Under the pieces are notes generated by a model, which saw nothing but the letters and a program-made list of their open reading frames with translations, ran no database searches and was not told the origin of the DNA. Positions 1-6,896 of a stretch of 64,000 nucleotides of DNA are shown piece after piece (position 1 is the first letter of the stretch; each line of letters opens with the position of its first letter). Source of the stretch: an uncultured Litoreibacter sp. (lineage in GTDB: Bacteria; Pseudomonadota; Alphaproteobacteria; Rhodobacterales; Rhodobacteraceae); NCBI GenBank assembly GCA_947501685.1, contig CANMWQ010000001.1, positions 682,001-746,000 on the forward strand. The letters run 5' to 3'. Position numbers and translations under genes: made by a program.

Positions 1-123
1 CAGAATGCGGCCATTAACCGCGTCGGGGGCCAGATCCACGGCAGCGACTTTCGCGCCGTTGGCCGTAACTCCTGAACCTCTGTCCCCACCGGTGACCAAG
101 GCAACTGATCCATTCAACTCCAT
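1..123 (-). CDS. SDR family oxidoreductase, N-terminal fragment with an internal deletion
   Basis: The 41 visible codons run off the left edge of the window. They open with a beta strand and the nucleotide-binding turn of short-chain dehydrogenases (VALVTGG, then GAKVAAVDL about 13 residues later). In normal SDRs the TGGxxGxG turn is followed by a helix of roughly 12-15 residues before the second strand GAKV. Here DRGSG is followed almost at once by VTANGAKV, so about ten residues of that helix are absent, without loss of frame. The coenzyme site is probably damaged and the gene may be an early pseudogene. It lies 31 bases downstream of dctM on the same strand, so it would be the last gene of the TRAP operon. 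The enzyme's substrate cannot be told. Confidence 0.7.
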   Translation of the reverse strand, partial: MELNGSVALVTGGDRGSGVTANGAKVAAVDLAPDAVNGRIL

Positions 124-154
124 TCTGCGTTGCCTTTCATGAGGGTCTTTCGCG

Positions 155-1654
155 CTAAAGCGTCAGCACAAAAAGTGTGATGGAGGGGAACAGCACCAGC
201 AGGATCACGCGGAAGATGTCTGAGGCGACAAAGAACAGGACCGCCTTGTAGGTTTCGACCATCGGTGTCTCTCGATCCATTGCGTTGATGATGAACAGAT
301 TCATGCCCACGGGCGGGGTGATCAAACCAACCTCGACCACGATCAGCACCAAGATGCCGAACCAGATCGCGAGATATTCGGCCTCAATCCGGTTCGCCAT
401 GCCTTGGGTCATGCGGATATCAAGGGCGGCCATCTGCTCGCGGGTCAACTCGGCTCCGCTGGCAATCGCTGTCTGGATGCTCTCGAGCATCTCCGCGCCC
501 ATGCCCGGAGGCACGCCAGAGGCCAAAGCCTCGATCGCCATTATGCCTTGCAGTTCGGCCAGATTGACCAGACCGAAATCCATGGCGGAGATGACAGGAA
601 AGAAGATCGGAATTGTCAGCAAGATCATCGACAGCGAATCCATCACGCAGCCGAAGATCAGGTAGAAAACGAGGATCAGCGTCAGCACCATCCAAGGGGT
701 CAGGCCCAGCGACAACACGTAATTCGCCAGCTCCTGCGGGACCTGCGTGAGTGCCAGAAACGAGTTGTAGAAGGCCGCGCCGAGGATGATGAAGAAGATC
801 ATCCCCGTGGTTGTGGCCGTGGCGAGGATTGCGTTGCGGAACAGGGCCCATGACAGGTTGCCGGATGCGAAGGCGAGTAGGCCCGTGCCAAACGCGCCTA
901 CGGCGGCCCCTTCGGTCGGGGTAAACCAGCCAAGGTATATCCCGCCGACAACCAGCCCAAAGACCAGCAGTACCGGCCAGACGTTCAGCAGGGCCAGCAT
1001 ACGTTCGCTATATGGCACCGCTGGCCGTGTCCCCGCAGAAGCGGGAAAGAGACGCACGTAGATCGAGATCGTGATCATGTAGCCAATCGCGGCCAACAGT
1101 CCCGGAATGAACGCCGCCAAGAACAGCTTGGCGATATTCTGTTCGGTCAGGATCGCGTAGATCACAAGGATCACAGATGGCGGGATCAAGATGCCCAAAG
1201 TGCCGCCCGCCGCGAGCGTCGCTGTCGAAAATCCGCCTGAATAGCCGTATCGCTTAAGTTCTGGCAGGGCGACTTTGCTCATGGTGGCGGCGGTGGCCAG
1301 CGACGACCCGCAGATCGCGCCGAAGCCCGCGCACGCCCCTACCGAGGCCATTGCCACGCCGCCCTTGCGATGCCCGAGCCAGCTTTCGGCGGCTTTGAAC
1401 AAGGCCTGAGACATGCCTGACAGGGTCGCGAACTGCCCCATGAGCAGGAACATCGGAATGATCGTCAGCGAATAGCTGGAAAACGTCGTGAGGGTCTCGG
1501 TCTTGAGCTTTGCAAGAAACACAGTGGGCTCGCCAAGAGCCAGCCATATGCCACCGATGCCGACGCCAAGCATCGCCAACCCAATCGGCGCGCGTGCGAA
1601 AATCAGCAGCAGGAGAACAGGAAACGACCAAAAGCCGAGCTCGAGCATCGACAT
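155..1654 (-). CDS. dctM: TRAP transporter large permease subunit (DctM)
   Basis: This is the large inner-membrane subunit of a tripartite ATP-independent periplasmic transporter, which carries organic acids driven by a sodium or proton gradient. The 499 residues form about a dozen hydrophobic segments, with DctM-type stretches such as GVGIGGIWLALG and GGTLGILIPPSVILVIYAI. The protein is longer than the usual 425-440 residues. The extra length is mostly a hydrophilic loop at about residues 370-420 between late helices (QGIMAIEALASG to MANRIEAEYLAIW), seen in some roseobacter DctM proteins. Its start abuts the stop of dctQ with no gap, so the two are translationally coupled. The substrate is unknown. 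Confidence 0.93.
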   Translation of the reverse strand: MSMLELGFWSFPVLLLLIFARAPIGLAMLGVGIGGIWLALGEPTVFLAKLKTETLTTFSSYSLTIIPMFLLMGQFATLSGMSQALFKAAESWLGHRKGGVAMASVGACAGFGAICGSSLATAATMSKVALPELKRYGYSGGFSTATLAAGGTLGILIPPSVILVIYAILTEQNIAKLFLAAFIPGLLAAIGYMITISIYVRLFPASAGTRPAVPYSERMLALLNVWPVLLVFGLVVGGIYLGWFTPTEGAAVGAFGTGLLAFASGNLSWALFRNAILATATTTGMIFFIILGAAFYNSFLALTQVPQELANYVLSLGLTPWMVLTLILVFYLIFGCVMDSLSMILLTIPIFFPVISAMDFGLVNLAELQGIMAIEALASGVPPGMGAEMLESIQTAIASGAELTREQMAALDIRMTQGMANRIEAEYLAIWFGILVLIVVEVGLITPPVGMNLFIINAMDRETPMVETYKAVLFFVASDIFRVILLVLFPSITLFVLTL

Positions 1655-2236
1655 CTACGCAGCCCCGTCTTCGTCAAACACCACGTCAACACCCCTGACC
1701 GCCGCCAAACCGCGGACCGTGGCGCAGTAGATCGCAACGATAGACGCAACAACCGCGGCGAGGAGACTGGCCGCAAAGGCCCACCATTTTGGGAAACCCA
1801 ACAACAAAGTGGTCTCGCCATTGCTCATCTTGTCGATGAGCCCCACGCCAAGCCGCCATGTGATCAGAACGATGGCGGCGCACAGGACAATCTCCCAGAA
1901 CGCTTTGAGCCTCATGCTCATTCGATGGGGCAAAAACGAGGTGAACACGTCGACCGTCGCATGTGCGTTCTTCAGCTGGCACAGCGGCAGAAACGCGAAA
2001 ATGGAAAACGCGATGGCCGCTTCCACAATCTCGAAGTCGCCGGGGACGGGGGCGACGCCTGCGGCCAGCAAAAACGCTGATACGCCCGGCGCAGAGGCCT
2101 CAATCCTGTCCCAGTGCGCGAAGGTGTTCGCACCGCGTCCAAGGACGCTGACGCATATCAAAAGGATTAGAGCGGTCAGAACCAAGCCGCCCAGAACAGC
2201 CATTATCCGCGCCAACGTGATGATCGAGTTTTGCAT
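1655..2236 (-). CDS. dctQ: TRAP transporter small permease subunit (DctQ)
   Basis: The 193-residue protein has four hydrophobic segments, as expected for the small membrane subunit of TRAP transporters, which pairs with DctM. The first helix begins near residue 10 (LARIMAVLGGLVLTALILLI) and a second group follows at residues 68-90. Between helices 1 and 2 lies a longer than usual periplasmic loop of about 40 residues (residues 32-70). The stop codon is adjacent to the dctM start. Upstream it is separated from dctP by 57 bases that hold a strong hairpin. Confidence 0.9.
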   Translation of the reverse strand: MQNSIITLARIMAVLGGLVLTALILLICVSVLGRGANTFAHWDRIEASAPGVSAFLLAAGVAPVPGDFEIVEAAIAFSIFAFLPLCQLKNAHATVDVFTSFLPHRMSMRLKAFWEIVLCAAIVLITWRLGVGLIDKMSNGETTLLLGFPKWWAFAASLLAAVVASIVAIYCATVRGLAAVRGVDVVFDEDGAA

Positions 2237-2258
2237 GAATGACCAGTCTTGCCGATAT

Positions 2259-2286
2259 GCGGCCCCGCCCCGAAGGGCGCGGCCGC
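2259..2286 (-). promoter_or_regulatory. Intercistronic hairpin with TTCG tetraloop between dctP and dctQ
   Basis: On the minus strand two 12-base arms, GCGGCCGCGCCC and GGGCGGGGCCGC, enclose the tetraloop TTCG closed by a C-G pair; only one position mismatches. There is no T-run, so it is more likely a 3' stabilising or attenuating structure for dctP mRNA than a full terminator. Such an element would let the binding protein be made in excess over the permease. The role is inference; the structure is read directly. Confidence 0.65.
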
Positions 2287-2293
2287 GTTTGGT

Positions 2294-3334
2294 TTACTTG
2301 GCGTATTTTGCCATCAAGCCAGTCGCCTCTTCGATCAGCGCAGCGCCATCCATGCCTTGCTCTTTCACTTCGGCAATCCATTGCTCAACTGTCGGAGCGG
2401 CCGCCGCGCGCCATGCCTCCACCTGCTCAGGTGTCAGCGTCGTCACGGTGTTGCCCAGATCAAGCGCATTTTCACGTGCAGGGGCGTCGTCGGCTTGCAT
2501 CTGCTTGCCTGCAAAGGCCGAGAACTCTGCGCCGGAATTTGCATCCAGAATGGCCTTCAGATCGTCCGGCATCGCGTTATACGCATCCTTGTTCATCGCG
2601 AAGAGGAACGTGGTTGTGTAAAGCGACGCGTCGCCAAACTCCAGGTGGTTGGTGACCAACTCAGGGACTTTCAGCGCGCCGGTCACTTCCCATGGGATCA
2701 CCGTCGCGTCGATGACGCCCTTTGACAATGCTTCGGGCACCGCTGGAACTGGCATGCCAACTGGTGTGGCGCCCATGCCGGAAAACATCATGTTGGTCAC
2801 GCGTGTGGGCGCGCGTAGCTTCACGCCGTTGAGATCGTCCGGGGTCATGATTGGATCGCTGGAATGGATGAGACCGGGGCCATGCACCCAAGCCCCCAGC
2901 AGGTGAAAGTCGGAGAACTCACCATCCACCATATATTTCTGCGCCATGTCCCAATAGGCGCGGCTTGCGGCCTCGGCGTCATTCATCATGAATGGCAGCT
3001 CAAACACTTCTGTGTGCGGGAAACGGCCCGGCGTGTAGCCAGAGACGGTCCAGACAATGTCGGCCACGCCGTCAATGGCCTGGCTGATCAGCTCAGGGGG
3101 CTTGCCGCCGAGTTGCATCGACGGGAAGTGGTCAATCTTGATGCGGCCATCCGAAGCTTCCGCAATCTGCTCAATCCAAGGAATGATGACATTCTTGGGC
3201 ACATTCGCCTGTGGCGGCAGGAATTGATGAAGGCGCAGCGTCACATCTTGTGCGTAGGACGTTGTTGCGGACGCGCTGAGAGAAAGTGCGGCAGCCGCCG
3301 TCAGTTTCAGCAGATTTCTGCGAAGTAGGGTCAT
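2294..3334 (-). CDS. dctP: TRAP transporter substrate-binding protein (DctP family)
   Basis: This is the periplasmic solute-binding protein that delivers substrate to DctQM. The 346 residues start with a Tat-like signal (RRNLLKLTAAAALSLSAS, cleavage probably after SYAQ near residue 29). The mature protein has the DctP fold signature, including LRLHQFLPPQANVPK at the first strand and KLRAPTRVTNMMFSGMGATP, where the arginine near residue 175 normally binds the substrate carboxylate. It is the first gene of the minus-strand operon dctP-dctQ-dctM-SDR. The close relatives I can recall import C4-dicarboxylates or other organic acids; the sequence does not decide which. Confidence 0.92.
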   Translation of the reverse strand: MTLLRRNLLKLTAAAALSLSASATTSYAQDVTLRLHQFLPPQANVPKNVIIPWIEQIAEASDGRIKIDHFPSMQLGGKPPELISQAIDGVADIVWTVSGYTPGRFPHTEVFELPFMMNDAEAASRAYWDMAQKYMVDGEFSDFHLLGAWVHGPGLIHSSDPIMTPDDLNGVKLRAPTRVTNMMFSGMGATPVGMPVPAVPEALSKGVIDATVIPWEVTGALKVPELVTNHLEFGDASLYTTTFLFAMNKDAYNAMPDDLKAILDANSGAEFSAFAGKQMQADDAPARENALDLGNTVTTLTPEQVEAWRAAAAPTVEQWIAEVKEQGMDGAALIEEATGLMAKYAK

Positions 3335-3372
3335 GGTGTCCTCCCGTTGATGACCGGTTTTTCTAAGGTTTC

Positions 3373-3388
3373 GAACATTGTTATGTTC
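3373..3388. promoter_or_regulatory. Candidate operator (GAACAT-N4-ATGTTC) upstream of the TRAP operon
   Basis: A perfect 6-bp inverted repeat with a 4-base spacer lies 39 bases upstream of the dctP start and about 58 bases before the divergent monooxygenase remnant. GAAC/GTTC arms of this kind are typical of IclR-type regulators, which often control TRAP and aromatic catabolic genes. No regulator gene is visible nearby, so the identity of the binder is a guess. Confidence 0.4.
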
Positions 3389-3445
3389 TATATCTATTTG
3401 AGTCTAGCAAGACTTGGACAATGAGTACGGTGGGAGGCCGCCCTT

Positions 3446-3661
3446 ATGCAATATCACCTGAACAGCTTTCACGCGGGCGATCCGTCTCTTGCTGCTGCAA
3501 GCAACCGTATTGCTGGCACCGAACGCGATGTTCTTATTGTCGGCTGCGGCCCGGCAGGTCTGACGCTGGCTGCCCAATAAAGCGCTCTTGGCGAGTTCTT
3601 TGTTCGTGTTCTTGACCGTAAGCCCAGACCAGTATGGGTCTCTGGTCGTACCTTGTGCTGA
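3446..3661 (+). pseudogene. Remnant of a FAD-dependent aromatic monooxygenase (phenol 2-monooxygenase type)
   Basis: An ATG at the start encodes 44 residues opening MQYHLNSFHAGDPS and containing VDxLIVGCGPAGLTLAAQ-like sequence (DVLIVGCGPAGLTLAAQ), the Rossmann FAD-binding motif GxGxxG of class A flavoprotein monooxygenases. It then stops at TAA (3578-3580). Reading through, the same frame still gives ALGEFFVRVLDRKPRPVW, resembling the second strand of the FAD domain (xVLDRKPxP), before a second stop. Intact family members have 550-640 residues, so over 90% of the gene is missing. It diverges from the TRAP operon, which suggests a former catabolic unit that has decayed. Confidence 0.6.
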
Positions 3662-3715
3662 AGCAAGAACGATCAGTGCGCTCTTTGCTGAGCTGCTTTC
3701 AACCTGCGGCAGGGG

Positions 3716-6283
3716 CTACCCCCCCAAGATCCGCGTCACCATTTCCGTGGTGTCTCCGCTCAGGCCCTCGGTTGCTTTGATACGCTCCAGCGCCTCGCGC
3801 ATCATGGCTTGGCGGTCGGCGTCGAAGCGTTTCCAGGTGTCGAAGACGGTGCTCATGCGGGCCGTGGTTTGGGGGTTGAGCTTGTCGAGGCCGATCAGGG
3901 CGTCGGCCATCACCCGGTAGCCCGCGCCGGAGGGGGTGTGGAAGCCTGCGGCGTTGCCTCCCAAAGCGCCGAAGACGGCGCGGAAGCGGTTGGGGTTGGT
4001 CATGGTGAAATCAGGGTGCTGCGTCATCTCCACCGCCTTGGGGGCTGCGCGGTCCAGCTTGGCATTCATCACCTGCATGGAGAACCATTTGTCCATCACC
4101 AGCCGGTCATGCTTCCATTGCTCGTAGAAGGCCTGGTTCTGGGCCTCGCCCACCTCAGCGCGCAGCAGGCAATTGAGGGCGGCGAGCTGTTGGGTCATGT
4201 TGTCGGCGGTCTCGAACTGCTTGGCGGCCTGCGCGCCGCCGTCGAGGCGCGACAGCATGGCCAGCGCGGCGTTGCCCAAGAACCGGCGGTCGGCATCCTG
4301 CGACCGGGGGGAGTAGGGGCCGTCCACCTGCATTTCCGCATAAAGCCGCGGCAGGAGGTCCTGCATGGCTTGGCTGATCGCCAGATTAAAGGCCTGCCCG
4401 GCGAGGTAGATTTTGGTGGGATCGGGCGTCATGCCGCCGTCCACTAAGGCCTGCTGGATGTCATCATTGGACGGCCCGGAGAAGCAGATCGCCTTGAACC
4501 CCGGCTCCAGCGTGTCGTCGCGGGCCACAGCGACAAGCGCGTCGAGATAGGCCTGATCGGGGGCGGCGTCCTGGCTGACCATGCGGACCAGCACGTCGCG
4601 GGCCAAGGCGCGCCCGGCCTCCCATTTGTTGAACGGGTCGGTGTCATGGGCCAAGAGGAATGCGCGTTCCTTGTTGGTCTGGTCGCGCTCCAAGATGATG
4701 GGCGCGGAGAAGCCGCGGTTGATCGACGGGATGGGTTTCGCGTCCAGCGAGGTGAAGCGGAACTTGTGGAGCTCGTCGGTGACCTCGCAAATTTTGGTGG
4801 GCTGGATTTCCTCGCCCGCGTCATTGAGCAGCCCCACAGCGATAGGGATCACGCGCGGGTCCTTGGTGTCTTGGCCGGGCGTGGGCGGCGTCGATTGCGT
4901 GAAGGTCAGCGTGTAGGTGCCGTCCTGGAAACTTTCATCGACCTTCACGCGCGGCGTGCCGGCCTGAGAGTACCACAGTTTGAACTGGGTGAGGTCGCGG
5001 CCTGTCACGTCCTCGAAACAGGTCAGCCAGTCCTCGATGGTGCAGGCCTCGCCGTCATGGCGGGTGAAATAGAGGTCGCAGCCCTTGTAGTAAGCTTCAT
5101 CTCCGATGAGGGTTTTCAGCATGCCGATGACCTCGGCGCCTTTCTCGTAGACGGTGGCGGTGTAGAAATTGTTGATCTCCACAAAGCTTTCGGGGCGGAC
5201 CGGGTGGGCCAGCGGGCCATTGTCTTCGCGGAACTGCCGGGCGCGGAGCTGCATGACATCGGCGATGCGCTCCACCGCATGGCCGCGCGTGTCGCCGGAG
5301 AATTGCTGGTCGCGGAAGACGGTCAGGCCTTCTTTGAGGCACAGCTGGAACCAGTCGCGGCAGGTGATGCGGTTGCCGGTCCAGTTGTGGAAATACTCAT
5401 GCGCGATGATCGTCTCGATCCGGTGGAAGTTGTTGTCGGTGGAGGTGTCGGGGGAGGCCAGCACCGCCGACGAGTTGAAGATATTGAGCCCCTTGTTCTC
5501 CATCGCGCCCATGTTGAAATCGTCCACGGCCACGATGTTGAAGAGATCCAGATCGTATTCACGGCCATAAACCTCCTCGTCCCATGTCATGGAGCGTTTC
5601 AGCGCGTCCATGCCGAAGGCGGTTTTATGCAGATCGCCGTCGCGCACGTAGATGTTGAGGTCCACATGGCGGCCTGAGCGGGTGGTGAATGTGTCATGCA
5701 GGTTGACGAGATCTCCGGCGACGAGCGCGAAGAGATAGGCGGGTTTGGGGTGCGGATCGTGCCATTTGGCGACCCCGTTTGCATCCGTGCCCAGATCATT
5801 GCCATTGGACAGCTTGACCGGCTCATCGCCTTTGATGGTGACGGTGAAAACGGCCATAACGTCGGGGCGGTCGGGGTAATAGGTGATCTTGCGGAACCCC
5901 TCCGCCTCGCATTGGGTGCAATACATCCCGTTCGACATGTAAAGCCCTTCGAGCGCGGTGTTGGTCGAGGGCGAGATCTCGACCTCGCATTCGAAAATAA
6001 ACGGCGCGTCGGGGGTTTGGGCGGTGAGGCCCAGATCGGTGATCTTGGCGTCTGCGTCCCGCCCGTCGATGGTCGCAGAGATCAGCTTGAGCTGCTCGCC
6101 ATGCAGATAGAATGTGCGGTCGGCGGTGTCGGGGTTGGGCCGAAACGCGATTTTGGATTGAACCCGCGTCGCGGTGGGGTGCAGCTTGAAGGTCAGCTCG
6201 ACCGTGTCGACCAGATAGGCAGGCGGCGTGTAGTCGCTGAGAAAGATCTCCAACGGGGCGGTGGCGGGGGCTGCGTCTTTCAT
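3716..6283 (-). CDS. pepN: Aminopeptidase N (M1 family)
   Basis: This cytoplasmic zinc aminopeptidase removes N-terminal residues from peptides. The 855-residue length fits the E. coli-type PepN family (about 870). The substrate-anchoring exopeptidase motif GAMEN is present near residue 257-260, followed by the zinc site HEYFH (His295, Glu296, His299) and the third ligand glutamate in LKEGLTVFRDQ about 19 residues later. The C-terminal helical domain is complete. It faces the small gene at 6399 divergently with a 115-base gap that must hold both promoters. Nothing suggests damage. Its 3' end adjoins the monooxygenase remnant region. Confidence 0.96.
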   Translation of the reverse strand: MKDAAPATAPLEIFLSDYTPPAYLVDTVELTFKLHPTATRVQSKIAFRPNPDTADRTFYLHGEQLKLISATIDGRDADAKITDLGLTAQTPDAPFIFECEVEISPSTNTALEGLYMSNGMYCTQCEAEGFRKITYYPDRPDVMAVFTVTIKGDEPVKLSNGNDLGTDANGVAKWHDPHPKPAYLFALVAGDLVNLHDTFTTRSGRHVDLNIYVRDGDLHKTAFGMDALKRSMTWDEEVYGREYDLDLFNIVAVDDFNMGAMENKGLNIFNSSAVLASPDTSTDNNFHRIETIIAHEYFHNWTGNRITCRDWFQLCLKEGLTVFRDQQFSGDTRGHAVERIADVMQLRARQFREDNGPLAHPVRPESFVEINNFYTATVYEKGAEVIGMLKTLIGDEAYYKGCDLYFTRHDGEACTIEDWLTCFEDVTGRDLTQFKLWYSQAGTPRVKVDESFQDGTYTLTFTQSTPPTPGQDTKDPRVIPIAVGLLNDAGEEIQPTKICEVTDELHKFRFTSLDAKPIPSINRGFSAPIILERDQTNKERAFLLAHDTDPFNKWEAGRALARDVLVRMVSQDAAPDQAYLDALVAVARDDTLEPGFKAICFSGPSNDDIQQALVDGGMTPDPTKIYLAGQAFNLAISQAMQDLLPRLYAEMQVDGPYSPRSQDADRRFLGNAALAMLSRLDGGAQAAKQFETADNMTQQLAALNCLLRAEVGEAQNQAFYEQWKHDRLVMDKWFSMQVMNAKLDRAAPKAVEMTQHPDFTMTNPNRFRAVFGALGGNAAGFHTPSGAGYRVMADALIGLDKLNPQTTARMSTVFDTWKRFDADRQAMMREALERIKATEGLSGDTTEMVTRILGG

Positions 6284-6398
6284 GGCGTCTCAACTTTTCT
6301 GGGAACCGAATGCAAGTCCGGAGGTTATGTCCGCGAAGCAAAGCACACAATCACATTGTGCGGGGGAATACCTTGAAACCGACCGAAGGAGGCGATCC

Positions 6399-6617
6399 AT
6401 GTCTGCGCCAGACACCAATATCGAGACGCAAGAACGCCGCCACGCAGCGCCCCTGACGGGCATGGCACTGGGCGTGACCTTTGCCGGGGTGTTGCTCGTG
6501 GGGCTGATCGGCTGGACCGTCTACAAGGCAGGCGCGCCAGAGGGCAGCGAGACCCAGATCGACGGGCGCACCGGCGCGGTCACGGAGCCTGTTGAAGGGG
6601 CCACCCTGACGGACTAA
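6399..6617 (+). CDS. Small single-pass membrane protein, unknown function
   Basis: The 72-residue product has one hydrophobic helix at residues 21-40 (TGMALGVTFAGVLLVGLIGW), a short basic N-terminal side and an acidic C-terminal tail. The chosen ATG follows the purine-rich GAAGGAGG at a good distance; a longer frame upstream lacks such a site. The gene is the first of two tiny plus-strand genes between pepN and glcB; the next starts nine bases after its stop. I do not recognise the family and give no function. Confidence 0.6.
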   Translation: MSAPDTNIETQERRHAAPLTGMALGVTFAGVLLVGLIGWTVYKAGAPEGSETQIDGRTGAVTEPVEGATLTD

Positions 6618-6626
6618 ATCTTGGCC

Positions 6627-6770
6627 ATGGCCAAAATGCGAAAGAAATCAGACCTGCCCGAAAAGACATGCGGCAGCTGCGGGAAACCGTTCAGCTGGCG
6701 CAAAAAATGGGCGCAGGTCTGGGATGACGTAAAATACTGCTCGGAACGGTGCCGCAGAGCGCGGCCCTGA
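6627..6770 (+). CDS. DUF2256 zinc-ribbon protein
   Basis: A 47-residue basic protein with two cysteine pairs: CGSC near residues 16-19 and YCSERC near residues 37-41. Together with KPFSWRKKWAQVWDDVKYC this matches the DUF2256 family, small proteins often found next to photolyase-related genes or alone. The four cysteines probably bind one zinc ion. It is too short for many gene finders. The start ATG lies nine bases after the preceding stop, so both small genes may be cotranscribed. The biological role is unknown. Confidence 0.8.
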   Translation: MAKMRKKSDLPEKTCGSCGKPFSWRKKWAQVWDDVKYCSERCRRARP

Positions 6771-6809
6771 CCAAAGCGACTTCCACAGAAAAAAGCCGTT
6801 CATGCCTGG

Positions 6810-6832
6810 ATTGGTCAATCTCTTTGACCAAT
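6810..6832. promoter_or_regulatory. Perfect palindrome upstream of malate synthase
   Basis: ATTGGTCAA and TTGACCAAT form perfect 9-bp arms around the 5-base spacer TCTCT, ending 64 bases before the glcB start. TGGT/ACCA half sites are used by FadR-subfamily GntR regulators (PdhR, GlcC, LldR), although those usually have a shorter spacer. It may therefore be a metabolite-responsive operator for glyoxylate metabolism. No regulator gene is adjacent. Confidence 0.55.
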
Positions 6833-6896
6833 TTCTTGCATCGGGTCGCGTTGTTTTGTATCGGCTTAGGCAACACACTCTGCAAGGAAACCGCCC

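Noticed and set aside
4646-5677. 343-codon frame antisense to pepN
   Set aside because: Shadow of the M1 peptidase gene; no independent support.
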